From assembly GCF_010093815.1 (NCBI RefSeq), contig NW_022985593.1, forward strand, positions 6,602 to 28,059: 21,458 bases of DNA, read 5' to 3'. The translations under genes and the position numbers were made by a program. The notes beneath the pieces were generated by a model. It did no database searches and was not told the origin of the DNA. It saw nothing but the letters and a program-made list of their open reading frames with translations. How positions within the stretch are numbered: position 1 is the stretch's first letter; the number at the start of each line of letters is the position of its first letter. This DNA is from Pseudovirgaria hyperparasitica. Taxonomy: Eukaryota; Ascomycota; Dothideomycetes; Acrospermales; Acrospermaceae. This document shows positions 9,938 to 18,751 of the stretch, in pieces.

Positions 9938-10848
9938 ATGGCTCATCGCTCAGACGTGTTCACGTCGAACCCTACCACATTTCTTGTCGGCAAAGAAGAG
10001 GTCCCCATGGTCGTACATCATGGTGTCCTTGCTCCGTTGTCCGACTATTTTAAAAGACTTCTTGGCGATGATTCGGCATTCAAGGAGGCTGAGGAGAAAA
10101 CGGTCCTTCTGCCACAAATCAAACCGGATGACTTTAGTCGCTTCTGCACATTCGCGTATACTGGCGATTATGCAGCACCACCATATGTCGTCGACGATGA
10201 CTGGACCGAAGAGCTACAAACCACGCGTGTGGATATGGTTGCAGAAGCAATGAATGAGGTACAGGATGAAGCACACCGGGGGGGACCGAATTCACAGCGG
10301 AATTCCTGGTATATACCTCTGCGTCAACGGTGAGCAAGGGGAAGAGAACGACGAAGTACGCGGATGAGCCGACCGCTGCTCTCTATCAACCAGTGGTTGG
10401 AGAGCAGGACTTTCATGTCAGAAGACCAGATTTTGAGAGACGAGCATATTGTGCCACTACCCCGTACGAGGATTATCGCCAATCATTTCGTGTTGCTCCT
10501 CATAGTGCCGGAGCAGAAAAAGCAGAGCACGTCTTCCTTGCCCACGCGCGGCTCTACGCATTCGCCAAAGAGAAGATGGTGGACAGTCTTATCAGTCTCA
10601 GTCTTCAAAAGCTGCATAAGACTCTCGCAGTCTTTACCCTGGACCAAAGACGTTACCAAGATATTCTAGCGTTAACTCGATTTGCGTTTAGTGAGGATTA
10701 TCCTGAGCTGCAGGATATGGTGGCGTTGTATCACGGTGCACATTTCACCAAGATTGGACGCTTTGAATCGTTCTACTCTATCTTGTGTGAAGAGGGACAT
10801 CTTGGTGCAAACTTGTTGCGATTATTCTATGAGAATAAAAGACATTGA
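9938..10848 (+). pseudogene. BTB/POZ domain protein, split by a frameshift at a G7 run
   Basis: ATG 9938 begins MAHRSDVFTSNPTTFLVG and continues as a BTB/POZ fold: VHHGVLAPLSDYFKRLL, then EEKTVLLPQIKPDDFSRFCT and FAYTGDY. This is the common fungal BTB family, thought to mediate dimerisation and often Cullin-3 ubiquitin ligase adaptor roles. At CCGGGGGGGA (G7, 10278-10284) the first frame runs on to a TGA at 10331-10333, whereas the second is open from 10270 and reads EFTAEFLVYTSASTVSKGKR through HVFLAHARLYAFAKEKMVDS and LSLQKLHKTLAVF to TGA at 10846-10848. These are the family's characteristic C-terminal helices. One extra G in the run would give a protein of about 300 residues. All other parts look well preserved, so this is either a recent loss or a homopolymer sequencing error. 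The frame is open upstream to 9782, but ATG 9938 best fits the family start. Confidence 0.8.
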
Positions 10849-11043
10849 TATGATAAAAGTCCGTTTCGCGGGCACAACTAGCACGTGGATAGGTGAGGCT
10901 ATACGTGCCGTTGTACAGTTATATTATATGTGGTAAGCAGGCGATTTGTCTGTATAAAAAGCTGTCAAGACTTCAATCGTGCAGTGTCCAATTCAGTCAG
11001 TAAAAGCAATCTGGATTTGGATGAGTGACCAGAAAGCATTCCA

Positions 11044-11346
11044 TTAGCTGCCGACGTCGGCGTGCAATTGCTTTCGCACTGAAACATCTTGGTGGATCTG
11101 AAGGGGAACGTTAAGGTGATTGAAATCATTGGTACGATCAATGAAATGCGTGACCCACCGTCCTTTTTCTTTGTCAAGGATATTGAACTTCTTGAACGTC
11201 TAGATAGTCATCTCTGCGTAGTTGTCGCCAGTATGGGAGCTGAAAGCCCCAGGTAAATCAATAGCGATATCTTCAAACTGGATGTTCTAACTTACAAAGT
11301 GAACACAGTATCCTGAAAGGGTGTATTGTCCATCTCGCATCGTCTA
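11044..11346 (-). mobile_element. hAT-superfamily transposase fragment, decayed
   Basis: Read on the minus strand, one frame gives TMRDGQYTLSGYCVHFVS, then NIQFEDIAIDLPGAFSSHTG and DNYAEMTI, then TFKKFNILDKEKGRWVTHF. The order GxxAHFV, LxxLPxxxGSHTGDNxAE, LxxFNIxDKxG matches the part of hAT transposases around the first half of the RNase-H-like catalytic fold. In-frame TAG stops at 11346-11344, 11289-11287 and 11202-11200 and a TAA at 11046-11044 break it. Only an internal fragment remains: the BED zinc finger and C-terminal dimerisation domain are not visible. Identification is from motif order, not a search. Confidence 0.6.
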
Positions 11347-11379
11347 ACCGTTTATGAGACATATATCTGTGGAATAGCT

Positions 11380-11610
11380 GACGGGCAAGACATCTGGGTC
11401 TTGCAGCACGTTCTCGATTATCTCGAACCAGTGTACGATCTTGTCATATATTGTCCTCATTGCGATTGCAGTCGATCGCTCGGACTCTTTCTCGCTTGGA
11501 GCTCTGGATGTCGCTTCTCGAAGGCCCGAGCCCAGTTCTTTCCTGGAGGTTTGATGGGTCGGTTCGCGGTGTCCCGCTGGGCAATACTGAAGGTGAGCGG
11601 TGGCGAGAAC
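11380..11610 (-). mobile_element. Pogo/Tc1-type transposase fragment (CENP-B-like helix-turn-helix region)
   Basis: On the minus strand, PIKPPGKNWARAFEKRHPEL followed by QARKS matches the CENP-B/Tc5-type DNA-binding domain of fungal pogo-like transposases (GKNW...RFxKRHPELxxR). After a frameshift near 11460, the next frame reads IYDKIVHWFEIIENVLQDPD and VLP, which corresponds to the segment just before the first catalytic aspartate motif in that family. The catalytic core is not recognisable beyond this. The second frame runs directly into the hAT-like fragment, so two unrelated transposon remains abut near 11345-11380. Confidence 0.6.
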
Positions 11611-11757
11611 TTGATTCGCGCTGGACTACCTAGATCAGAAATATTTAGTAACTTAGTAAATTCACCGGTGCTTTCTTTTCGAACGTGTGGAGCTACTGCT
11701 GGCTACAGGCTCTCTGTTCCTTCGAGCGTCTCCCTATTACGCGATAGTGGAGACTAA

Positions 11758-12573
11758 GAGAGACTTTGCCATGCTCAGCCAGAGCAGTATATGTTCTAGG
11801 CACGTTAGGAAGACCTTCGGATAGCACTTGACTTGCTCGGTCCATGCTAGCATTCTGCTGGAGAGAGCATACACCGTGCTATCACGTTAGCTGTGTGAGT
11901 GCAGAAAGACAGCATGAAGGAGGAGAAGCGATGGGCTCGGACGCGCAGCGGCAAGCGGGGGAGCCAGAGACCCTGAGAAACCGCCGTTTCTGGCAGTCAC
12001 ACTTGAACGACCTGCAAACGTAATATTCGATTGGTTGAGGGCTGTTACAGTAACCCGACAGTCCGGTTTGGGACTCTGAGTCACATTCGTACATGCTGTG
12101 GTGTGAAAAGCGACCTCTGCGTCTGAAAACAGGAACCTGGAATCAAGGTCAACAGGTCATTTTTGGACCTACTGTACTGTACTCCATCCCTTGCATCGCC
12201 TAAATTTAGGATTACTGAAGGACGCGGCGATTGCCCAGGCTGAAGGCGTCAGTCCAGTCCAAAAATGCCATGGCGCGACCACAAGGCTTGTATGTGGAGC
12301 GCGTCCCTATAAGGCCTGACGGCTGAAAGCCTTTGTCACGTGAAGCTTCGATCATTGTTACTCTGCGTAAATTGGTTCTCATGACGTAGGTATATATATT
12401 CTAAAAACATACACCTTAGTATACAGTAGGATAGGTTCAGATTCTAGAGACTCTATTCCGAGAATCTCTTAAGTTTTCAGGCATTGTTGAGTTTATTCCA
12501 ATGTACCAAGAACTATTTTCGCATCCCGTCGCACGGGTTTCTCGATGGGCAGGGGGTCGTCAAGTCCCATGCT
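11758..12573. other. Non-coding gap, nothing recognised
   Basis: Roughly 815 nt without credible coding sequence on either strand. There is an AT-rich patch near 12390-12440. I found no repeat shared with other parts of the window. Confidence 0.45.
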
Positions 12574-13011
12574 TCATGGTCTTCTAAGACTAACATTACT
12601 CTGCTCAAGGCTTTCGGTAGCTTTTACAGGCTCTCCCGGCCCGACTTCCGGAATTTTTGGTAAAACTTGGCGGGGGCGGTTTCGTCCGTTTCGAGGACGC
12701 AGGGTAGGTCCCACCCTCTCCAACCCCACAGTTGATGTAGGCGACGATTGAGTCTCGGAAGCCTGTGCAAGATAGTCCGGGTCGATCGTGAGATGGAGCG
12801 TTTCTATCTCCCTAAGCAAACTCTCATTGTTCCTGGCGAGCGCAGCATTTGCCTCTTGAAGCTGCGCTACTTGAGAAACTAGTTCACCCGTGGCATCGCG
12901 AAGTTGGCTGTAAAAGTGTTGCAAAGTTGTACGAACCGGAAGCCAGCTCTGCTGAACCTCGCGATCGATACGAATGAATGCATCATGGAGCTGCACTGTT
13001 ATCAGTTCCAT
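12574..13011 (-). CDS. Small coiled-coil protein of unknown function
   Basis: The minus-strand frame from ATG 13011 encodes about 145 residues. Residues about 30-80 form a heptad-rich helix (YSQLRDATGELVSQVAQLQE, then ANAALARNNESLLREIETLH), predicted coiled coil. The C-terminal half is proline-, arginine- and serine-rich and probably disordered. There is no signal peptide or membrane segment. The frame remains open upstream to 13023 without ATG, so an upstream exon is possible. It sits head-to-head with the coiled-coil gene at 13564. I do not recognise a family beyond the general class of small fungal coiled-coil proteins. Confidence 0.5.
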   Translation of the reverse strand: MELITVQLHDAFIRIDREVQQSWLPVRTTLQHFYSQLRDATGELVSQVAQLQEANAALARNNESLLREIETLHLTIDPDYLAQASETQSSPTSTVGLERVGPTLRPRNGRNRPRQVLPKIPEVGPGEPVKATESLEQSNVSLRRP

Positions 13012-13563
13012 AGCGTTCTTCACAATCTTTAGCTTACCATGTCTGTCACCTCTGATTCTGGCAGCATGGTTTGTAGAGCTACTGGTAGACAGTCCCGCCT
13101 GGATAAATCTAAGAGTTTGGTATCGTGAATCTCATCATGTGTTCTTTGTGCTTCATTTATATACGTCCTCGACTCATCCACCTTTTCCAGCGGTTCTATC
13201 GTCTGACTCTACGTCGCAGCGTGCCAAGTAGTCGTACTCACCTCCTCCTTGCTTGAAAAGTCTACAGGATTATGCGTGGTGCCAAAGATCATCTTTGCAT
13301 AAACTCCCTGCGCCCTCCTAAGGGCGTTGACTTTCAGCTATTTAGTAGGCCGGCCCTGGTTTCCAGTTCATGGATAGCAAGTGCCGTGAGGGCTTCGTTT
13401 CGGGTTCAAGAAAGCGGGCACTCCCACAGATCCACCAGCAGAAGACTAGCCTGCCTGTCCGGGCATTCACGGTTTCTAGATACGGATTTACAGCATCAAT
13501 ACAGCAGAGAAGTGTGAGTCGCGCAGAATCACCCATACGACAGTGCTTAAGTCGTTCTCTAGG
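13012..13563. promoter_or_regulatory. Shared upstream region between divergent coiled-coil genes
   Basis: About 550 nt separates the minus-strand gene starting at 13011 from the plus-strand gene starting at 13564. No ORF here has recognisable content. By position it may hold both promoters, or undetected 5' exons. Confidence 0.3.
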
Positions 13564-14043
13564 ATGTCGATAAGAGAGCACCCCGACGAGGCCATTACTC
13601 GAGCCAGCGTAGAGCTTTACAAAGCAAGCCTATGTATTCAAAATTGTCGTACATCCATTCTCCAGTTGCTCACCATTCGAAAAGAAGAGAAAAGAAGTCG
13701 AATGCAAGTAGACCGAGAGAACCGACGCCTTCACGTCCTTTGCCAGGAGGCTGTGCACGACCGCAACGAGATCGCCAGCAAATGCCAAAGCCTATACCGC
13801 GAGCTAGGAGATGCCTATACGGAGATTCTCTCTCACTATGCCTTGTCTGAGAATTCGGATCAAGCATCGATGACCGTGAAGGATGGGACGCGGATGACAC
13901 AACTTGAACGAGAAAACGACAAGTTGCAACGACAGAACAGTGAGCTCCAGCGGGCATTGGGAATGGCGGGCGATATGATCCGCGCTGTGAGAATCCAGGA
14001 TCCAGCTTCAGAGACTCATGGTGACATCCAAGTGCAGCTATAG
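13564..14043 (+). CDS. Small coiled-coil protein of unknown function
   Basis: ATG 13564 opens a 159-residue frame ending in TAG at 14043. Two helical, charged segments are visible: residues about 35-75 (KEEKRSRMQVDRENRRLHVL) and about 110-140 (QLERENDKLQRQNSELQRAL), the latter with leucine/asparagine heptads typical of a leucine-zipper-like coiled coil. There is no basic region directly ahead of the zipper that would mark a bZIP factor. No secretion signal. It is followed 151 nt later by another small coiled-coil gene on the same strand. Function unknown. Confidence 0.6.
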   Translation: MSIREHPDEAITRASVELYKASLCIQNCRTSILQLLTIRKEEKRSRMQVDRENRRLHVLCQEAVHDRNEIASKCQSLYRELGDAYTEILSHYALSENSDQASMTVKDGTRMTQLERENDKLQRQNSELQRALGMAGDMIRAVRIQDPASETHGDIQVQL

Positions 14044-14194
14044 CAATGCCTTGATTCGGTCCACGGTCCCGATTTTGTGCATTCCATTTTCAAACGTTTC
14101 CATTCGAGTCATCATACCTGTTATATGTAGGACTCGTGCTACATCTCTATGCCATAAATTTCATCTCTAGCATTAGCTGTTCGCTTCACCCGAT

Positions 14195-14590
14195 ATGGGA
14201 TTGTTCAGGTCCAAGAAGCCACCCACTTTCCCGCCTATCTCTTACCCCAAGCCGGCTGATCCTCCGTCCGTAGAAACAACAACAAAGCAGCCTAGAAAGC
14301 GTAGGCTAGACACAAACAAGAATTTGCCGGTACCAAGACTTGCACAGATGATTGAGAGGAAGATGTCTGAGAACTTCCAGCTAAGAGAAGAGTTGCAGTG
14401 GGAGCGAGACCGCTTCTGGTCAAGCTGCCAGGCAAAATCATTCCTTGCAGCAGAGGTTCAAGCCGTGGTAGAGAACCTTCGTCAGATCCTAGCCGACTTC
14501 GACCGGCTTGTCACACCAGAAGATGCTCTGAGCCAGCCTAGAGACTTGCCTCGGAGCGAGAGCAATGGATGGGAACCCGGACTAAATTAA
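14195..14590 (+). CDS. Small coiled-coil protein with basic N-terminus, unknown function
   Basis: ATG 14195 opens a 131-residue frame ending at TAA 14590. The N-terminus is proline- and lysine-rich with KQPRKRRLD at about residues 32-40, a possible nuclear localisation signal. The segment RKMSENFQLREELQWERDRF and the following AEVQAVVENLRQILADFDRL form a predicted coiled coil. This MSEN-x-QLREEL plus VENLRQxLxxFD arrangement resembles a group of small uncharacterised proteins in filamentous ascomycetes, recalled from general knowledge rather than searched. Intact, with no intron needed. Confidence 0.65.
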   Translation: MGLFRSKKPPTFPPISYPKPADPPSVETTTKQPRKRRLDTNKNLPVPRLAQMIERKMSENFQLREELQWERDRFWSSCQAKSFLAAEVQAVVENLRQILADFDRLVTPEDALSQPRDLPRSESNGWEPGLN

Positions 14591-14693
14591 GTTGATCAGA
14601 GTACATGCGTGTTGCTCAGGTCTTACTTAGCTAGACTAGACAGGACCGTCAAATCAACTTTGTCATGCTTTACTCTACAGACGTTCCCACATT

Positions 14694-15168
14694 GAAAGGG
14701 CGCAGGCTCCACGTGCCCAACGCTGCGTGGCATTTCGCTGACAAACTGCATTATACCTTGCAGTGATGACGGCGCACAGCAAGCTCTTCACTCTCCTGCC
14801 TAGTAAGATATGGGTCTGCGAGCCGCTGCGTGAACCGTTGAGCAAGGATAACCTGCGCTTTGTGCGGAAAGTTACTTGCGTATTCGTTTCCATTGGTCTA
14901 CATAAGTCCGTCATGGTTAAGTAGCATCATGTACGTGTCGTCGTATTGTTAGTATAGCCAAGGCGACTGACATGGTTTGGCTCAGATACAGATCCCGAGA
15001 TAGCTTAGCAGAATCTATGCCTCAGCATGGCTTAGACGATTGGAGAGCGGCGATGACTTGGTGGATCTCATGGCTCAGTATCATGGGTCCAACGGCTCAG
15101 TATCTAGACGGCTCCACTAACCCTGTAAATCCTGGAGCCTAGTATATCTTGCTACGGTGTAGATACAA
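14694..15168 (-). repeat. Left copy of a large diverged inverted repeat (homeodomain-gene derived)
   Basis: The reverse complement of this segment matches the plus strand from about 20340 to 21015. Matched blocks in order: TATCTACACCG with ATACTAGG; ACAGGGTTAGTGGAGCCGTC; TAGATACTGAGC; ATACTGAGCCATGAGATCCA; TCATCGCCGCTCTCCAATCG; CCAATGG..GAATACGCAA; and the homeodomain start. Relative to the right copy it lacks about 240 nt between GCAAG words (20905-20909 versus 20666-20669), and after 14776 it switches to sequence matching 19676-19770 instead. Thus it is a rearranged, chimeric relic. The motif GATACTGAGC occurs twice inside it. Confidence 0.85.
14774..14872 (-). pseudogene. Homeodomain fragment (helices 1-2 only)
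   Basis: On the minus strand this reads FPHKAQVILAQRFTQRLADP followed by YLTRQESEELAV, nearly identical to the homeodomain start of the gene at 20652. The recognition helix 3 is missing because the sequence diverges after LAV. It is a truncated pseudogene piece inside the left inverted-repeat copy. The start codon region is present at about 14894 (ATGGAAACGAATACG on the minus strand) but is out of frame with the homeodomain after the 240-nt deletion. Confidence 0.75.
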
Positions 15169-16108
15169 TTTACTGTAAAGCGTCTTAGGCCTTCGCTTAT
15201 AATACAGCATAGCATAGTGGTATTCTTTCATGGTTGATAGACGTCATGTCAACATTTCACTTCTCTGTTTCAAGTAGGTGGTGGACGAGACCGGAGGCGG
15301 ATTCATACTCTACTGACTATGTATCTAGGTGAGCAGTTTGGCAGCTCATCTTGCCAGTGGCCCGAGAATCAAACCTCCAGTCCGTATACTGTCACCTACC
15401 GAAACTCGCAGCTTAATCTTTATGGCCGTTCTATTTGTTCATTGCCACATGGTATAGGAACAGACAGAAATAGCTCACGATTTGGCGGGAATCTGATACG
15501 TAATGGATACTTTCTGCGACGAGCCTGTCATGCAGCAACCACTGGCACTGTTGCTGCCTGTTCCGCAAGCGCAAGCAGGGCCGGGCTCTTCTTCTAGAGC
15601 TTCCTCTTACTGTACTCCTCTTCCATTCCGCACCTGGCCCTGCGCTCATCGCGGCTTCAGGGGACAAGTGGCCCGCAAGCCTGCCAGGTAATAGCCGGCC
15701 CCCTACCCGGCTGACCCTGGCTAATTCTGGGCTGACGGCTTCTAGCTGCCTTTTAGCTGTCACTTACCGTGATCTCCAACAAGTCTCAACCATTAGGTCC
15801 CAGACTCCATGGACGGAGTAAGAAATGGTCTAATCAGAGAATTCGACAGCCGCATGGCCAACATTGTATGATTGATTCTGAATCTGCATTCTGGCCTGTG
15901 AAACTCAAACATTTATGGACCGGATCGGTGCTCAATGAAAGCTCAGGGGTGAAGTTGCTCCTCATCGTCCTTGCTCTACGACTCGGTCGAGGGCACGCGA
16001 TCTTAGGAGGTCTTATGCGGTGCTTATATCCATCACACTTCCTATTCGTACGTGTTACAGAGTAGAGTCACGACCCCCATTCTCAACACCTCTTCACGTA
16101 ACGAACTC
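15169..16108. other. Non-coding stretch, no supported gene
   Basis: About 940 nt containing several short open frames without motifs. The stretch near 15580-15720 is GC-rich (GCCGGGC, CCGGCCCCC) and compositionally unlike its surroundings, but I cannot name it. Confidence 0.4.
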
Positions 16109-16507
16109 TTATTGGAACTCTTCAACAATTCCCGGGGATGCTGGGCCCGGAGACGGATATCGCATCATCGAATGAGAATCGCCATGGCTTGGAGTCACAT
16201 CATCGACTGTGGAACATGATTCGCGAGCCTTGTGATCATCGCGACAGGTCTGGCATGGAAGACTCCTGTAGAAAGCTATATCTACCGCAATACGAAAGTC
16301 ATTACACTCGCAGCCTATGGAGAATGCCGCCTTGCTCTGTTCAGATTCTTCAGCACCCATGAGCGCGGAATTCTCTAGATTGCATGGTACTGAGCTCTTT
16401 CCGTCGGGAGCGCCAGCCATATTAGTTCGTCTGCAAAAAATCGAAACCATTTACTTGTTTGACACTCACCTGTGTGAGGAAGGGTCTGTACGCAGTTGTA
16501 ATCTCAT
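16109..16507 (-). CDS. Possible two-exon small cysteine-containing protein
   Basis: Proposed exons on the minus strand are 16507-16470 and 16430-16109, joined by an intron 16469-16431 with consensus ends GTGAGT...TTTTTTGCAG (39 nt). Splicing keeps the frame and gives about 119 residues starting MRLQLRTDPSSH. The protein has CEC and CQTC cysteine pairs and a serine/proline-rich C-terminus (PSPGPASPG). The splice signals are excellent, but 39 nt is at the short limit for fungal introns, and no family is recognised. The Cdc25-like fragment starts divergently 142 nt away. Confidence 0.35.
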
Positions 16508-16648
16508 TGAATAATCAAGTGCCAAAAGGACTCTTACTACATTCAATCTGCAGATCCAAGGTCGCGCCCAGGGGATCTAACTCGCCGTAAACCGAAGGAT
16601 CATAGTTCCCCAATACCAGCACATCCAAGAGCCCTACAAATTTCATGA

Positions 16649-17011
16649 ATGAACATGAAAAGGAATACCAAAACTGGCGCAAGGCAGCCCGTCGTGGATG
16701 TCCAAATTTCCCCTGGCCTCGCATTGCCTCACTTCAAGCCGTCCAAGGACTCTAACAGCCTCCCAAGAATAACCTGTCAGACTCTGATCGAGACTCTGAA
16801 TGACAGATATAGCGACAGTCTCCGGAAATCAATGGTCATTGATTGCCGATCTGAGTATGAATACGACGGCGGTCACATCCCTAGTGCTGTGAACTTTTAT
16901 GAGAAGGAGCAGCTTCTACAGTTCTTGTTCAAGTCCGCAGAGTCACAGGAGTTGGGCTGTCTAAGAAGAAAGAGGTCTCTACGGGCTTATTCTTCCCAGC
17001 TCCGGCGGTGA
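16649..17011 (+). pseudogene. Cdc25/Mih1-like phosphatase fragment, truncated before the catalytic loop
   Basis: The frame from ATG 16649 contains LPRITCQTLIETLNDRYSDS followed by MVIDCRSEYEYDGGHIPSAV and NFYEKEQLLQFLFKSAESQ. The (V/I)DCRxEYEYxGGHIxxAxN signature is the first half of the rhodanese-like catalytic domain of Cdc25 M-phase inducer phosphatases, which activate cyclin-dependent kinase by removing inhibitory phosphates. The active-site loop (HCxxSxxR) that should follow about 15-20 residues after SAESQ is absent; the frame changes to an unrelated arginine-rich end and stops at 17011. The long N-terminal regulatory region is also absent. It is a gene fragment, not the cell's functional Cdc25. 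Confidence 0.75.
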
Positions 17012-17838
17012 CCAGGACTTGAGTAGGCGAGGAAGGTTCTGTAATCTGAGAAAGAAGAAGTGTGCCTTGACCTATATGACCCTGAAATGAGATGCCGAAA
17101 GCCACCGTCACGACTGCAAGTTCTCCAGTGTCCACGTCTGTGGTCTGCATGGCAACTAGCGGGATGGTCGAGGAACAACGGGGCAAGTATCAACCTGCCT
17201 GATATACTGCGTAGGACAGACTTAGCACGGCAAGGACCAAAAACGGGCTGAGCTGTTCTTAGGTCCTCAGATAGTAAAGCAGTCCCGAACCGTTTCTTCT
17301 CTTCTTTTCATATTAAGGTATGTTCTGAAATTAAAAAAAAGTGGTCTTGCATTCTGCTAGCTCGAGTCTTGCACTCTGCCCCGACCTCCACGACCAACGA
17401 CGGACGCCTATACGCGCCACGAAGACATCTGACACATCACGATGGCTTCAGGAGTACCCTAAAGACGTATCCAGCTGGATGCTCACACACCTCCCCCTTC
17501 CCCAATTCTAATGGACCCGGATACACATGCTGGGAACACTTCGGGAGGATCCCTATCCATTCAGTCAAGGGCAGCCCTTGACTAATGATCCCGCACACAC
17601 ACGCGCGGCCTGAAGGCAATACAACGGTACCCAGACTTCGGCATATACAATCGGATACAATCCGAGGGCCTAGATTAGGATCGTATGATTAGTCACCCTA
17701 AAAGTACGGATTGAGCTTGGAAATGCTAAGGGATTGAGATTGCTTATGTTAAATTGAATCGCTTGTACTATATAAGATTACCCAATTAGGCAGCTATTAT
17801 TAGGTATATATTCGACAAATAAAAGTATATATAGGGCC
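17012..17838. other. Non-coding stretch, AT-rich toward the right
   Basis: No supported gene. From about 17640 the sequence becomes AT-rich and contains TTCGGCATATACAATCGG (17637-17654), which reappears in inverted orientation near 18078-18096, and the first copy of the GATTGAGCTTG word. This part probably belongs to the decayed element that continues to about 18580. Confidence 0.4.
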
Positions 17839-18071
17839 TTAAGTTACCCGTCTCCGCGTACATAACCTCCCTGAGGTTATAGGGTTACGTATATATGAGG
17901 AACTTACTTCTAGAACCTTACTAAAATCGACTAATATATACACGCCCCACATGTTCAATCTAACACAGGCAATCTGACTAATCGGATAAGATTGTGCCGT
18001 CTTGGCCATCATATTTAAGGCGTAGATTGAGCTTGTATTCTCTACTAGAATATTTGAGCAGATTGAGCTTG
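17710..18071 (+). repeat. GATTGAGCTTG word repeated three times
   Basis: Exact copies of the 11-mer GATTGAGCTTG occur at 17710-17720, 18025-18035 and 18061-18071. Three exact copies within 360 nt are unlikely by chance. They overlap the decayed minus-strand element and may be subterminal repeats of a transposon or slippage products. Confidence 0.7.
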
Positions 18072-18270
18072 CATGGATTCGGATTGTATGTGCCGAAGTC
18101 TGAACCTGATACTCGATATCCACGCCTTGCACTCTGGAATCCACAACCTCCTCCACTTCCCAGTGGCCATCAGGACTGTTCGAATTCCAAACCACCCCAG
18201 GTGGCACAGTCTTTGCCTTAGGGTAGGCTGCCTCAAGCCAGTGTCGTTTATGCAGCCTGGTAGCGTGACA
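17839..18270 (-). mobile_element. Decayed element with chromodomain-like stretch (Ty3/gypsy candidate)
   Basis: A minus-strand frame open from about 18270 to a stop at 17839 reads HWLEAAYPKAKTVPPGVVW, then GHWEVEEVVDSRVQGVDIEY. WEVEE(V/I)(V/L)DSR...YxV is how chromodomains at the C-terminus of fungal Ty3/gypsy integrases begin; the canonical aromatic KWKGY and WEPxxNL parts do not follow, so the domain is incomplete. Downstream the frame turns to low-quality AT-rich sequence. Neither LTRs nor a reverse-transcriptase motif were found, so the class assignment is tentative. Confidence 0.35.
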
Positions 18271-18339
18271 GTTGTGCAGATTTTGGCCACGACTTCCATT
18301 CCCGGTCTTGGGAGTGTGTCACAGCACTATGTCTCCCCT

Positions 18340-18580
18340 ATAGTCTCACAATACTATTAGCCATAATCACAACGTAAGTTTGAGCCCTAGCTCCAGCGGA
18401 GACCATGTACATCACCCACTTCTTCCTGCTGTTAGGCGAGATCATATTGATGATCTTTTGGTACCGAGCACGCGGACAGGGCCAACAGAGTGAGTCAAAG
18501 CATCATTGACCTCCGGGAATTCAAATGATCGTGCCGTCAATCAATGCCACACGAAATCGACGATCGTCGGATGAGCGGAG
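18340..18580 (-). other. Decayed open frame of unknown family
   Basis: On the minus strand, RFRVALIDGTII is followed after stops by WPCPRARYQKIINMISPNSR and KKWVMYMVSAGARAQTYVV, ending at a TAG at 18340-18338. Long stretches of sensible protein broken by TGA codons indicate a former gene. It is directly upstream, on the same strand, of the chromodomain-like frame and is probably part of the same element. I do not recognise it. Confidence 0.35.
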
Positions 18581-18751
18581 TGAGCTTCATGTACAGAGGC
18601 ACATTTCTCACTTCGTCTATTCCTCCTCTAACTTAATTCACAAGTCGTGTCTAACACGTCGTTCTCTCCGATTTCTGGAGTCATCACAATAAGAGCGATG
18701 AGGGGGGACTGAGATTAAATTGTTGAATAACTTCTCCGGCCAATGCAGATC

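Noticed and set aside
11326-11757. Plus-strand 143-codon open frame
   Set aside because: It has no recognisable motif and lies antisense to the pogo-like transposase fragment, which gives clear motifs on the minus strand.
12545-12751. Plus-strand open frame opposite the coiled-coil gene
   Set aside because: It is an antisense shadow of the minus-strand gene 12574-13011.
14675-14914. Minus-strand 79-codon frame as a gene
   Set aside because: It arises from the deletion and fusion in the left inverted-repeat copy; the homeodomain remnant is in another frame.
16929-17186. Minus-strand frame downstream of the Cdc25-like fragment
   Set aside because: Composition looks protein-like, but no motif, start context or splice partner supports it.
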